A program made the translations under genes and the position numbers. The notes under the pieces are model-generated. The model was not told the origin of the DNA and searched no databases. It was given only the letters and a program-made list of their open reading frames with translations. This document shows, one piece after another, positions 32,810 through 42,360 of a stretch of 64,000 bases of DNA (the stretch's first letter is position 1; the number at the start of each line of letters is the position of its first letter). The DNA comes from Roseiarcus sp963816065 (lineage in GTDB: Bacteria; Pseudomonadota; Alphaproteobacteria; Rhizobiales; Beijerinckiaceae), in contig CAWFJG010000022.1 in assembly GCA_963816065.1 (NCBI GenBank), positions 124,001 through 188,000 on the forward strand, in the 5' to 3' direction.

Positions 32810-34963
32810 ATGAGCGCGCTCGAGGATCGCCGCACGGAGCGTGATTTGCCTCCATTCCATCGCGGCGATAACAGTGAGTTCACGGTCCGCATGCGCCTGC
32901 GGGACGAGCGCGTGGGAAAGCGGAAAGATAAGTTGACGATCGCGACCGCCGCCTTTCCCCGACACGTCTCGCGCGGCGATCGCGCGACTGTCGGTCTCGA
33001 GCTTGGCGTCGAGCCGCCGATCCGCCTCGGCGACGATCGCGTCGACAGAGCCGATCGACGACGCGCGTCGCTGAGATGGCTCGCCGGCGCCGCGCTCACC
33101 GGATTGAGCGGCGTCGCGCTGATCGGCGCGGCCCTCTACTTCGATCTTGACAGCCAGCCGAATTTTGCCGAAGCGCCCGAGTTCGTGACGAACGCCGTCC
33201 CGACGGATTCGGAGGAGGGCGTCAGCCTCGGCAAGGGCGACCGGCTCCTGCGCCCTGTCAATATTGTTTCCGACAAGCAGACTTACAGCGTTCCGACGAC
33301 GATCAAGGTCGGCGACAAGGAGGTGGTGAAGGAGCGCGCCTTCACGCGACTGCAGACGACCCTCACCTTGACGCCAACGGGTTTCGCCGACGCGGTTCCG
33401 GCCTTCAATCCGCTCAAGCTGACAAACAGCTCCACCGCCATCGACGCGGCGCCGGACCCAGGGCCGGTGCAGGACGACGCCGAAGTCACCTTTCGCACCA
33501 CGGACCTGACGGCCGAAGAGTCCAGTCTCGCGACGGGCGAGTTGTCGGCGACTGAAGCGGAAGCCCAGGTCGTCGAGACGCTGAAAGCGCAACCCGAACT
33601 GCCGCGAACGCCCTCCCAGCCGCTGCCGCCCCAGCTGATGCTGATGCGGACGAGCCAGGCGACGGGCGACCGGCTCGGGTCGGCGCTCGCCTACGCAACC
33701 ACCGGCAGCGTCAGCTCCAGCGCGCCCTTCGCCTCGATCGAAGTTCGCATGATCCCGGAAAACGTCACCAACGTCGCCAAATCGACCGGTCCGGACGACG
33801 CCTCCCCGAGCGAGAAAGTCGTTCAGATGCGTCATGGCGAGACTTTCGAGGATGTCCTGCGAGCCAACGGCGCAACGCCGGATGCGGCTGCCGCGATTTT
33901 AGCCGCTTTCGGCGTCAAGCACGGCGAATCCCCGGTCGCCGAGGGTCAGAAGATCCTCCTGCTCCCGCAGGAGCCGAGCGCGCGCGGAGAAAAATCGAAG
34001 ATCGCCCGGGTCTCCGTCTACGCCGACGACCAGCTCAAGAGCCGGGTTGCGATCAACGACGCGGGAGCCTACGCGCCCGTGTCGATCAAGGCGACGACCG
34101 GACCGCGCAAGCCGGAAGCCGCCGCGAACAATTCGGGCGGCATGAGCCTCTACGAAAGCCTTTATGAGACCGCGCTCAAACAGGGGTTGCCCAAGCCGGT
34201 TATCGACCTGCTGGCGCGGGTTTTCTCGAACGACGTCGATTTCCAGCGCGCGACGAACCCGGGCGATTCCATCGAGGCCTTCTATTCCGATCCCGACGAC
34301 ATCGATCCGCGACCCGAGCTCCTTTACGCAACGATAGCGGTTCGCGACCAGACGTTTCGATATTATCGGTTCCAGGCGCCGGACGATAACAGCGTCGACT
34401 ATTACGATGAAAATGGCCGGTCGAGTCGAAAATTTCTGTTGCGCAAGCCGATCGCCGAGGGCGACATCACGTCTTCGTTCGGCATGCGCTTTCACCCGAT
34501 CCTGGGCTTCACCCGAATGCACACCGGGGTCGACTGGGGCGCGCCGATCGGGACGCCGATCTTCGCCGCCGGCAATGGCGTGATCATCAAGGCGGGTTGG
34601 GATTCCGGCTACGGACGCCGGGTCGAGGTCCAGCACGCCAACGGCTACGTGACGACCTACAATCACATGTCCGGCTTCGGTCGCAGCGTCGCGGAGGGCG
34701 CTCACGTCGTCCAGGGCCAGGTCGTCGGCTATCTCGGCCAGACCGGGCTCGCGACCGGACCGCACCTGCACTACGAGGTGATCATCAACGGCAACTTCGT
34801 CGACCCGATGGCCATCAAGCTCGCCCGCACCCGCGAGTTCGATGGCAAGATGCTCGCCGCCTTCAGGCGCGAACGCGAGCGGATCGACCAAATACGGTCC
34901 CAGGCGCCGTCCGCCGCCGCCGAGGTGGAGAAGCCCGCCGGGATCACCGCCAAGCTCAACTGA
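32810..34963 (+). CDS. M23-family peptidoglycan endopeptidase with N-terminal membrane anchor
   Basis: About 717 aa from ATG 32810. A polar cytoplasmic N-terminus is followed by one transmembrane segment (LAGAALTGLSGVALIGAALY), a long periplasmic linker, a LysM-like region (MRHGETFEDVLRANGATPDA) and a C-terminal LytM domain. The zinc ligands are seen in SSFGMRFHPILGF, HTGVDWGAP (His-x3-Asp) and GPHLHYEV (HxH). It probably cleaves peptide cross-links during growth or division. Size and order match large rhizobial M23 proteins. The 3' end overlaps the convergent gluQ stop by 8 bp. Intact. Confidence 0.9.
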   Translation: MSALEDRRTERDLPPFHRGDNSEFTVRMRLRDERVGKRKDKLTIATAAFPRHVSRGDRATVGLELGVEPPIRLGDDRVDRADRRRASLRWLAGAALTGLSGVALIGAALYFDLDSQPNFAEAPEFVTNAVPTDSEEGVSLGKGDRLLRPVNIVSDKQTYSVPTTIKVGDKEVVKERAFTRLQTTLTLTPTGFADAVPAFNPLKLTNSSTAIDAAPDPGPVQDDAEVTFRTTDLTAEESSLATGELSATEAEAQVVETLKAQPELPRTPSQPLPPQLMLMRTSQATGDRLGSALAYATTGSVSSSAPFASIEVRMIPENVTNVAKSTGPDDASPSEKVVQMRHGETFEDVLRANGATPDAAAAILAAFGVKHGESPVAEGQKILLLPQEPSARGEKSKIARVSVYADDQLKSRVAINDAGAYAPVSIKATTGPRKPEAAANNSGGMSLYESLYETALKQGLPKPVIDLLARVFSNDVDFQRATNPGDSIEAFYSDPDDIDPRPELLYATIAVRDQTFRYYRFQAPDDNSVDYYDENGRSSRKFLLRKPIAEGDITSSFGMRFHPILGFTRMHTGVDWGAPIGTPIFAAGNGVIIKAGWDSGYGRRVEVQHANGYVTTYNHMSGFGRSVAEGAHVVQGQVVGYLGQTGLATGPHLHYEVIINGNFVDPMAIKLARTREFDGKMLAAFRRERERIDQIRSQAPSAAAEVEKPAGITAKLN

Positions 34964-35855
34964 GCGCAACGCCGAACGCGGCCTCGGCGTCTGCCGAGAG
35001 CGACAGCGCGCGTCTCACCGCCTCCGCGACGACCCCGCTGGCCCGGATGGCCGCCAGAGACGGCGAGCGGCGTGTCTTCGACAGTTTGTCGCCGTTGGCG
35101 TCGAGCACGAGGCGGTGGTGTCGGTAGCGCGGCGCGGGAAAGCCGAGCAGGTCCTGCAGCAGCCGGTGGACAGCGGTCGCGGCGAGGAGATCCCGGCCCC
35201 TCACCACATCGGTGACGCCCTGGAGCCCGTCGTCGACCGTCACGGCCAAATGATAGCTTGCTTCGAGGTCGCGTCCGCGAACGACGACGTCTCCCCAGAC
35301 GGCCGGGTTGGCCGGGCGCTCGCTGGCCGTCTCCCCCTCGCCGTACTCGAGCCAAGTGATCTGCTTTGGCGCAAATGTGCGCGCACGCGACGAATCCAGC
35401 CGCCACGCGACTTTTTCCCCGCGCTCCAGCCGAGATCGCCGCTCCGTCTCCGATAGGGCGCGGCAACGTCCGCCATAGAGCGGCGCGTCGTCGGGATCGC
35501 GTCCGATCGCGAAGCGCGCAACGTCCGCCCGGCTGCAGAAGCAGGGGTAGACGAGACCGCGCGCGCGGAGACGCTCGAGCGCCGCCGCATATTCTTCGCC
35601 ATGCTCGCTTTGCCGCCTGGGGCACGCGTCGAAACGCACGCCGAGCCATGCGAGATCGTCAAGGATCGCGGCCTCGAAAGCGGCCTTGCAGCGGGTTCGA
35701 TCGAGGTCTTCAATGCGCAGCAGCAGGCGTCCGCCGCTCTCCTCGGCCAAACGCTGGTTCAGGAGCGCGGAATAGGCGTGTCCAAGGTGCAGTGGGCCGT
35801 TGGGCGTCGGGGCAAACCGAAAGACAGGCGAAGCGAGGTCGATGGCCGGGGGCAT
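34956..35855 (-). CDS. gluQ: Glutamyl-Q tRNA(Asp) synthetase
   Basis: About 299 aa. Class I synthetase core: RFAPTPNGPLHLGH (HIGH motif) and KLSKT (KMSKS). The small zinc site has CFCS with GGRC. It lacks the C-terminal anticodon-binding domain of full GluRS, so it is the YadB/GluQ-RS paralogue that attaches glutamate to queuosine of tRNA(Asp). I chose ATG 35855 (MPPAIDLASPVFRFAP). The upstream ATG at 35876 is possible. Its 5' end overlaps the divergent glycosylase start. Confidence 0.9.
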   Translation of the reverse strand: MPPAIDLASPVFRFAPTPNGPLHLGHAYSALLNQRLAEESGGRLLLRIEDLDRTRCKAAFEAAILDDLAWLGVRFDACPRRQSEHGEEYAAALERLRARGLVYPCFCSRADVARFAIGRDPDDAPLYGGRCRALSETERRSRLERGEKVAWRLDSSRARTFAPKQITWLEYGEGETASERPANPAVWGDVVVRGRDLEASYHLAVTVDDGLQGVTDVVRGRDLLAATAVHRLLQDLLGFPAPRYRHHRLVLDANGDKLSKTRRSPSLAAIRASGVVAEAVRRALSLSADAEAAFGVALS

Positions 35856-36597
35856 GACGGACAAGCGGATACACAAGCCGACGCCGCGCGCAAGCCGGCC
35901 GATTTCGAAGCCGCCGCGGCGGAGGATCTATCATCCCGGTCCGCCGATCGTCGACGAGGGGAGCCTTCGCGACGCCGTCGACGCACTGTTGCGAAAGGAT
36001 CCCGAACTCGTCGGACGGCTCCTCGACGTCGGCGGCCCGACGCCGCTGCGCCGGCGCGATCCCGGATTTGCCGGCCTCGCCGCGATCATCGTCTCGCAGC
36101 AGGTTTCGGTCGCCAGCGCAAGCGCGATCCTGGGCAGGCTCGAGGGCCGCATTGCGCCGCTCGAGGCGGCGCGACTGGCGGCTGCGACCGACGCAGACCT
36201 GCGCGGGTGTGGTCTCTCCACCCCGAAGATCCGCGCTCTGCGTGCGGCGGCCGAGGCCGTCGCCGCGGGCCGCCTCGACCTGGAGGGCCTCGCTGCGTTC
36301 GACGCCGAGGACGCCCACGACGCGCTGGTCACGGTGAAAGGCGTCGGTCCGTGGACCGCAGACATCTTCCTCCTGTTCTGCCTTGGTCATCCCGACGCCT
36401 TTCCCGCCGGCGATCTGGCCCTGCAGGAGGCGGCGAAGCTGGCGCTTTCCCTGAAGTCACGGCCAGACGCCGCGCGCCTCGAGCGGATCGCCGAGCGCTG
36501 GCGCCCATGGCGGGGCGTGGCGGCGCGCATGCTGTGGACCTATTACCGGGCGGTGAAAGCGCGTTCGGGGATGGCCCTCGCCGATCGATCCGGGTAA
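35842..36597 (+). CDS. DNA-3-methyladenine glycosylase II (AlkA-like, HhH-GPD)
   Basis: About 251 aa from ATG 35842. HhH-GPD fold: GFAGLAAIIVSQQVSVASAS (helices around the active site), then the hairpin VKGVGPWTADIFLLFCLGHP and the catalytic Asp in DAFPAGDLALQEA. No Fe-S cluster Cys set is present at the C-terminus, so it is AlkA-type rather than endonuclease III. It excises alkylated bases. The first 14 bp overlap, on the opposite strand, the start of gluQ. Confidence 0.88.
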   Translation: MAGGMTDKRIHKPTPRASRPISKPPRRRIYHPGPPIVDEGSLRDAVDALLRKDPELVGRLLDVGGPTPLRRRDPGFAGLAAIIVSQQVSVASASAILGRLEGRIAPLEAARLAAATDADLRGCGLSTPKIRALRAAAEAVAAGRLDLEGLAAFDAEDAHDALVTVKGVGPWTADIFLLFCLGHPDAFPAGDLALQEAAKLALSLKSRPDAARLERIAERWRPWRGVAARMLWTYYRAVKARSGMALADRSG

Positions 36598-36630
36598 GCC
36601 GGGGGCCTCGCCTCACTGGAAGTCAACGGC

Positions 36631-37323
36631 ATGAGCACCGCCCTCGATGGACCCCGAATAGCGCCGGCCAGCGGCGCGGCCAATGCGCTCGTGGTTTTCC
36701 TGCACGGCTACGGGGCGGATGGAAACGACCTGATCGAAATCGGCCGGCAATGGCGGACGCTGCTGCCGGGGGCCGCATTCGTGTCGCCGAACGCGCCCGA
36801 GCGCTGCGCGGCCTCGCCGATGGGGCGACAATGGTTCGCCCTCAGCAACCAGTCCCCTGACCATCCGGCCGGCGAAGACGAGCGCTGGCGGGGGGTCGTC
36901 GGCGCCCGCGCCGCGATCGACGCGTTTCTTGACGCCGAGCTTTCACGACTCGGCCTCGACCAATCGCGGCTCGCGCTGGTCGGCTTCAGCCAGGGGGCGA
37001 TGATGGCCCTGCATGTCGGACTGCGACGCCGCCTCGCCCCGGCGGCGCTGCTCGGCTATTCGGGCATGCTGGTCGGCGCCGACCGCCTCGGCGAGGCTCA
37101 AGCACGCGATTCCCGCGGCGCACGGCCGCCCATCCTCCTTATCCACGGCGACCAGGATCCCCTCATCCCGATCGAGGCGATGTTCGTCGCCGCCGAAGCG
37201 CTCGCCGGCGCCGACATCCCGACCCAATGGCATGTTTCGTCCGGCATTGGACACGGCATCGACGGCGGCGGCCTCAGCCACGGCGGCCAGTTCCTGGCCA
37301 AGGCGTTCGGCCGAAGGCTTTGA
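36631..37323 (+). CDS. Phospholipase/carboxylesterase-family serine hydrolase (YpfH-like)
   Basis: 230 aa alpha/beta hydrolase. Oxyanion motif VVFLHGYGADGNDL, nucleophile GFSQGAMMALHVG, acid Asp in LLIHGDQDPLIP, His in SSGIGHGIDGGG. Length fits the short cytosolic carboxylesterase family (PF02230). It follows the glycosylase gene by 33 bp on the same strand. No signal peptide. Natural substrate unknown. Confidence 0.88.
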   Translation: MSTALDGPRIAPASGAANALVVFLHGYGADGNDLIEIGRQWRTLLPGAAFVSPNAPERCAASPMGRQWFALSNQSPDHPAGEDERWRGVVGARAAIDAFLDAELSRLGLDQSRLALVGFSQGAMMALHVGLRRRLAPAALLGYSGMLVGADRLGEAQARDSRGARPPILLIHGDQDPLIPIEAMFVAAEALAGADIPTQWHVSSGIGHGIDGGGLSHGGQFLAKAFGRRL

Positions 37324-37368
37324 CCAGAAGGCGGAAGGCGAATGCGCGCGCCGTCCGACGGTCGCTAG

Positions 37369-37453
37369 AAAAAAGGAGGCCGCCTTGCGGCGGCCTTCAA
37401 GTCTAGGGAGGAAACGCCCAAGGAGGGCACGTGCGGGCAAACCTGCACCGCAC
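37369..37453 (-). ncRNA. Trans-acting sRNA resembling the alpha-r8 (MmgR/suhB RNA) family
   Basis: A predicted 85-nt minus-strand RNA. It opens with a hairpin GTGCGG...CCGCAC, then GCCC-TCCTT-GGGC exposing an anti-Shine-Dalgarno-like loop. The single-stranded GTTTCCTCCCTAGACTTGA follows, then an intrinsic terminator: AGGCCGCC (37377-37384), loop, GGCGGCCT (37389-37396), with six T on the minus strand (37369-37374). A promoter of ideal spacing sits just upstream. Three CCTCC-like segments suggest it masks ribosome sites of many mRNAs. The family assignment is from memory of the conserved TTTCCTCCC core and should be checked with Rfam RF00519. Confidence 0.7.
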
Positions 37454-37459
37454 ACAGAG

Positions 37460-37488
37460 ACGATAGTGCTGCGGTGCATCAATTGCAA
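37460..37488 (-). promoter_or_regulatory. Promoter of the sRNA gene
   Basis: The minus strand has TTGCAA (37483-37488), 17 bp spacer, TATCGT (37460-37465). This places the transcription start at about 37452-37453, the beginning of the first hairpin. Confidence 0.55.
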
Positions 37489-37660
37489 GAACTTTCGTTC
37501 ATGGGATCGAGCAAAAGTCGCGAAGTCGAAAGAATCTTCGTGAAATCAGTTCTGAAAAATTGAAATTTGCAGAAATGTCAGGGTACGCTTCTGTTTGTCT
37601 GCATTTGCGGTTGGAATTCCCCGAGCTCCAGGCGCAGCCGCCTGGCGCAGGCGCAAAGCA

Positions 37661-37702
37661 AGGCGGCAGGCTCGAGCCCCTGCGGGCTTCGGCCTGCCGC
37701 CT
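37661..37702 (-). terminator. Hairpin downstream of degP-like gene
   Basis: AGGCGGCAGGC (37661-37671) pairs perfectly with GCCTGCCGCCT (37692-37702); the loop itself contains GAGCCC/GGGCTT pairing. It is 42 bp beyond the protease stop on the minus strand. No T run follows, so it may be Rho-assisted. The A/T-rich 37490-37620 interval holds no gene. Confidence 0.55.
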
Positions 37703-37743
37703 CATCCAGCCAGGGGCGAAGGGGGCGCCCCGGACTGGAGCGC

Positions 37744-39273
37744 TTACGAGACGGCCTGCGTGGAGAGCGCCACGAAATGCGTGCCGTTGTCGTTCTTGAC
37801 CTGCATCAGCACCGACTTCTTGCCGTCGGACCTGGCCGCGTCGATGGCCGCCACAATTTCGGACGGACGCGAGACGGGCTTGCCGCCGACCGCGAGGATG
37901 ACGTCGCCGGTCTGGATCCCCTTCTGCGCCGCGGCGCCGTTGGGATCGACGTCGGCCACCACCACCCCGGTCTTGCCGGCGCCCTCCACCGCGGTCGCCG
38001 GCTCGAGCGTCATGCCGAGCTTCGCCAGCGCGTCCTTGCCGCCCTGCTCCTGCGTGTCGGCGCTCGCCTGACGGCTATCCGACAGCGAGCCGAGCTGCAC
38101 CTTGACCGTCTGCGTCGCGCCGTTGCGGACGAACGTCAGCTCGACATCCTTCTTCGGTCCGAGCGCGGCGATCTTGCGGGCGAGGTCATGCGAATCGGCG
38201 ACGGCGTCGCCGTTGACGGCAGTGATCACGTCGCCGTCCTTCAGGCCGGCGGCGGCCGCAGGCGAGTCCTTCTCGGCCTTGTCGACGATCGCGCCCTTGG
38301 CCTCCTTCAAGCCCAGGCTGTCGGCGATATCCTGCGACACCGGCTGAATCTGAACGCCGAGCCAGCCGCGAGCGACCTTGCCGTTGTCCTTGAGCTGCTC
38401 GACCACGGTCTTGGCGACGTCGCTGGCGATGGCGAAGCCGATGCCGACGCTGCCGCCCGACGGCGAGAAGATCGCGGTGTTGACGCCGACGACTTCGCCC
38501 TGGCCGTTGAAGGTCGGGCCGCCCGAGTTGCCGTGGTTCACCGGCGCGTCGATCTGGAGGAAATCGTCATAGGGGCCGGCGCCGATGTCGCGGCCGCGCG
38601 CCGAGACGATGCCCGCCGTGACCGTTCCGCCGAGGCCGAACGGATTGCCGACCGCGATCACCCAGTCGCCCACGCGAGGCGACTGCGAGGCGAACGAGAC
38701 ATAGGGATAGTCGGAGCCTTCCTTGACCTTCAGGAGCGCGAGATCGGTCTTGGGGTCCGTGCCGATCACGCGCGCGGGGATCGTCTTCCCGTCGGCAGTG
38801 GTGACGGTCACGTCGGTGGCGTGGTCCACGACGTGATTGTTGGTTACGATATAGCCGTCGGACGAGATGAAGAAGCCGGAACCCTGGGCCATGCCGATAT
38901 GGGGACGCTCATGCTGGGGAGCGCCGAAATGCTCGCCCATGCCCGGGGCGCCGAACTGACGGAAGAACTTCTCGAGCGGGCTGCCCTTCGGGATGTTGGG
39001 CATGGCCTGAGAATCGCCGTCGTCGGATTCGGAAGCGTTGGCCTCCTGCATCTTGACCTTGACCGAGACGACCGCGCCCCTGACGTGGTCGACGACGTCC
39101 GCAAACGACGCCGGGCCCATCGAGGCGACAGGGGCGGCGGCGACCGCGGGATAGGTCGAGAGCGGCAGAGCTTCGATCGTCACCGCGCCGACTGCAGCGA
39201 CCGCGACGGCCCCGAGCAACGCCGCGCGCACGGACTTCGGCCGGCCCGGACGAACAGAAAAAAGATTGCCCAC
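37744..39273 (-). CDS. DegP/HtrA-family periplasmic serine endoprotease
   Basis: 509 aa. An N-terminal signal/anchor segment (AALLGAVAVAAVGAVTIEAL) precedes the trypsin-like domain with the triad H147 (TNNHVV), D177 (KTDLALL) and S250 (GNSGGP). Two PDZ domains follow, the first beginning ARGWLGVQIQPVSQDIADSL, the second near MTLEPATAVEGAGKTGVVVA. An extended Q-rich/acidic linker follows the signal region, as in other alphaproteobacterial Do proteases. It degrades or refolds damaged envelope proteins. Intact; a hairpin lies downstream. Confidence 0.92.
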   Translation of the reverse strand: MGNLFSVRPGRPKSVRAALLGAVAVAAVGAVTIEALPLSTYPAVAAAPVASMGPASFADVVDHVRGAVVSVKVKMQEANASESDDGDSQAMPNIPKGSPLEKFFRQFGAPGMGEHFGAPQHERPHIGMAQGSGFFISSDGYIVTNNHVVDHATDVTVTTADGKTIPARVIGTDPKTDLALLKVKEGSDYPYVSFASQSPRVGDWVIAVGNPFGLGGTVTAGIVSARGRDIGAGPYDDFLQIDAPVNHGNSGGPTFNGQGEVVGVNTAIFSPSGGSVGIGFAIASDVAKTVVEQLKDNGKVARGWLGVQIQPVSQDIADSLGLKEAKGAIVDKAEKDSPAAAAGLKDGDVITAVNGDAVADSHDLARKIAALGPKKDVELTFVRNGATQTVKVQLGSLSDSRQASADTQEQGGKDALAKLGMTLEPATAVEGAGKTGVVVADVDPNGAAAQKGIQTGDVILAVGGKPVSRPSEIVAAIDAARSDGKKSVLMQVKNDNGTHFVALSTQAVS

Positions 39274-39625
39274 GTCTTATGACTCCATGACTGGAACTTC
39301 GCCGCGACAGACTATGCCCGGCGCGATAGAGCCTTATCGCAGGAATCGTTTACGCGACGATTTCGACGACATGAAGAGTTGGTAAGCTCGACTTTCCTGA
39401 TCTGGGCGGAGTCGTGGCAAAACTATGAGACGCTCGACGGCACGGTAGGCCTCGCCTCAGAGTCGAAACAAGACCGCCTGGAGCGCCGTCGACCCCGAGC
39501 CTCGAGTCCAGATCAGCCCCGCACGGGCGGAGACCGCCAGAAAGCGAGCGGTGGCGCCATCACCGCGTAGTTCCATAAGGTGCAGGAGCGAACCAAGCGG
39601 AAGGAAGACGACGACCGCGGTCCTT
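39274..39625. other. Intergenic region upstream of degP
   Basis: 352 bp between two minus-strand genes. No open frame with codon bias and no tRNA. It must contain the degP-like promoter, but I see no convincing sigma-70, RpoH or EcfG site (no GGAAC with CGTT at the right spacing). Confidence 0.4.
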
Positions 39626-41267
39626 TCAATTGGCCATACGCCAGGGAGACCGCTCGGGCCAGGTCGCGAGTGTCTTCTTCGTCCAATCGACCGTCTTGTC
39701 GGTGTGGCAGACGTTGCAGGCGTTCGGCACGCCCGAGGCTTCCGTTTCGGAGGGCGGAATGAAGCGGAAGGTATGGGCGTGGACCATCACCTTTCCGAGC
39801 GTCTCCTCGATCTTCGGCATGTGGCAGGCGCTGCACTGGTTTCCCGGACTGCCCGCCTCGTGGTGGGTATGCGCCTCGACGCTCGTCGCAAGCGGCCCCG
39901 TCTGGGCGCCCGGCGCGTGGCAGGTGAGACAGAGCGCATTGCCGCTCGCCCGCAGCATGGCGACATTGCCGCTGCCGTGCGGATCGTGACAGGAGAAGCA
40001 GGTCACGCCGCGCGTGTACATCAGGCTCTGCACGAAATCGTTGCCCTGCATTCGGTTCTTGTGCGCCGTTCCGTCGGGAAAATGCGTGAAGGTCAGCTCG
40101 CCGGGCTTGTGATCCTCCAGGCGCCAGAAGTCGGCGAGCGGCAAGCCCACATGGAACCCGACCGGCCAGTCGTAATATTTGCCGCCGATCGGATTGCCCG
40201 GCGGACGCCCCTGCGAATGGCAGCGGATGCAGGTGTCGTTCGCGGCGACATAGCCGAGCCGCGCCGGGTTGATGATGTTGGTCTTCCACGGGTGCGCGAC
40301 GTGCGCGCTGCCTGGCCCGTGGCAGGCCTCGCAGCCGACGTTCCATTCCGTCGGCGTCTTGGTCTCGACATTGTAATTGACCGAATGACAGCCGTCGCAC
40401 AGCGGGCCCGTCGGGCGCTCCATGTTGTCCTTGGAGTAGAACGCCGCCCACCAATCGGCGTTATCGGGCACGTGGTAGGGCAGCCAGCGCTTGTTGAGTG
40501 ACGTCCCATTGCGCCGGCAGCGGGAAATAGTCGTCGCCGCGCCTGGTGAAATAGCGTTGCTTCCACCGGCTGCCGTAGACGAAGGCGACGTCGTCCTTGG
40601 TGAACGAGAGAACCGGGTCGGGTACGCTGAAATCCGGGATGATCGCGTCGGGATGAGCGCGCGGGTCGCGCACGACATTGGCCATGCGCGTCTGAGACCA
40701 GCGCTTGAAGACGTCCTGATGGCAGGACTGGCAGGCGGCGGAGCCGACGTAGCGCGAACCCGCGACCGAAGCCGCGTTTTCCCGCGTCGGCCCCGCCGTC
40801 GCCGGCAAATGACGGAGGAACAGGACGATCCGCCAGATCTGGTCGTCGGGCAGGCTCCAGGCCGGCATCGCCGTGTTGCGAATGCCGTCGTGGATGTACG
40901 TGAACGCCTGCCCGTCCGACAGCGTCGGCATGAGCTCCCGCAGCGAGGGAACGCGCGGATAGACATTTGCGCCGATCATCGTGTGTCCGGCCCCGTCGAA
41001 GCCATGGCAGCCCGCGCATCGGCCCTGAAACAGCGACGCGCCCGCCGCGATCTCGGATTCGGTCGGCGCCAGCGGATCGACGCGTTTCGCCTGATCGTCG
41101 GGAACGCTGTGCCGGAGCAGCCAGGTCGCGAGCGCCGCTTCGGCCTGCGACGGCTCCGGGCGGGCGCTCGACAAGCCGGGCAGCGCGAACTGATAGAAGA
41201 GGCTGGCCGCGCCCACGAGCACGGCGGCGACCAATGCGAGCGCGACGACGCAGCCGATTTCGGTCAT
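39626..41267 (-). CDS. Membrane-anchored nine-heme c-type cytochrome, one frameshift
   Basis: ATG at 41267 follows GGAGGAA. A single N-terminal membrane helix (IGCVVALALVAAVLVGAASL) is followed by a mono-heme class I cytochrome domain (RCAGCHG ... IWRIVLFLRHLP). A cytochrome c554-like multiheme part then has CQSCH, CDGCH, CEACH, CIRCH, CFSCH, CLTCH, CSACH and CNVCH: nine CxxCH sites in all. One indel near 40500 divides the two open frames (40461-41267 and 39626-40500). Restored length is about 547 aa. It presumably passes electrons to or from a periplasmic oxyanion or metal. Start overlaps the rhodanese-ChrB stop region (an ATG at 41285 is coupled ATGA). Confidence 0.82.
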
Positions 41268-41281
41268 GCGGTTCCTCCGAA

Positions 41282-42138
41282 TCATGACCGCGCTTCCCGG
41301 CTTGCAGCGGCCTTGCGCGGCTTGTGCGAGTCCCCATCGTGCCGCTCGTCCACGGCGTCTCGCGCCCAGCGGAACAAGGCGTCGTAAATCATCATGCCGG
41401 CGTCGAGCTGGGCGAGTCGTCGTCGAACATGCGCGAGAGCCCGAGCGAGACAGCCAGCAGGCCCGAGGCCTCGGGCGCAAGGTCGGGACGCGCCGTATCC
41501 GCGCCTCGTACGATCGCGGCGAGACGGCGGAGCGGCGCGAATTCCGCCAGCCCGAACGCCTCGACCATGACATCGAAAGTGCAAAGCTCGCCGCGATGCG
41601 ACCACGGGACATCGTCCGCCTCGACGTCGAAAGCAGCGCCGGCGAAGCGTTCGGCGACCGCCCGCGCCTCCGAGGCTGCGACGAAGAGAAAGACCGCCGC
41701 CGGATCGACAAAGCGGCGGATGAGCCAGGGGCAGGCGATCCGATCGACCTTGGGCCGCGCGCGGGTGACCCAAACCGTGCGTCCGATGCGATCGCGCGGC
41801 GGCAGCCTCGCCTCGGGAACGAGCGGCAGGCCGGCCGCGGTCCACGCCGCATGTCCGCCTGCGAGGCGTTCCGCCGAGCTTGCTCCGGCGTGGCGCAGCC
41901 ATGCCGCGACCCCCTCGCTCGGCTCCTGGCCTTTCAGGCAGACGACGACCGCGGCCCTGCCTGCGAAGTCCCCAACCCAACCTGCGACGGTGTCGTGAGG
42001 TCGCCGAACGGCGCCGGGAATAAGGCGCGGGTCAACGGCGAACTCCTCGTTCGTGCGCACGTCGACGAGCGCCGGGCCATGCGGCAAGCCGACGAGGCGA
42101 GCCAGCTTTTCCGGCGGGATCGAGTTGATTGACGACAT
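41282..42138 (-). CDS. Rhodanese-ChrB fusion (chromate-resistance-like), C-terminal frameshift
   Basis: ATG at 42138 (MSSINSIPPEKLARLVGLPH). The N-terminal rhodanese domain (about 5-105) has the active-site Cys in VVVCLKGQEPSEG. From about residue 115 a ChrB C-terminal domain follows, VTRARPKVDRIACPWLIRRF, with DVEADDVPWSHRGELCTFDV. Near 41405 a shift occurs and the natural end DAGMMIYDALFRWARDAVDE lies in the next frame, stopping at 41282. ChrB domains are linked to chromate resistance and regulation; the rhodanese fusion suggests sulfur/oxyanion chemistry. The stop overlaps an ATG of the multiheme cytochrome, implying a shared task. No ChrA transporter is in the window. Confidence 0.8.
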
Positions 42139-42360
42139 GATGCGCCCTCGGGGTTGCATGGGGCGCGATTCTTCGGCTGTCGCCTCATGGGGAGATCGCT
42201 TCCCCACTCGGGAACTATAGCGCGATCCTTCCGGGCGCTGTCAACGTGGCGGCCCGAGCTATCGCATTTTGCGCAACTCCGGCTTCTCCTGCTGGTCCCG
42301 CCGTTCGGCCGATGACCGCGATCCGCCCCGGGCGGTCGTCGCCGCGGCGCCGGTTGTGTT

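Noticed and set aside
32134..33099. 321-codon minus-strand frame over the rrn leader and promoter
   Set aside because: It would cross the rrn promoter and boxA and is antisense to the start of the M23 peptidase gene.
37567..39282. 571-codon plus-strand frame opposite the DegP-like gene
   Set aside because: The minus-strand gene has the full catalytic triad and two PDZ domains; the plus frame is its shadow.
39300..39420. Heat-shock (RpoH) or EcfG promoter for the DegP-like gene
   Set aside because: I could not find a pair of motifs at acceptable spacing, so it was left out.
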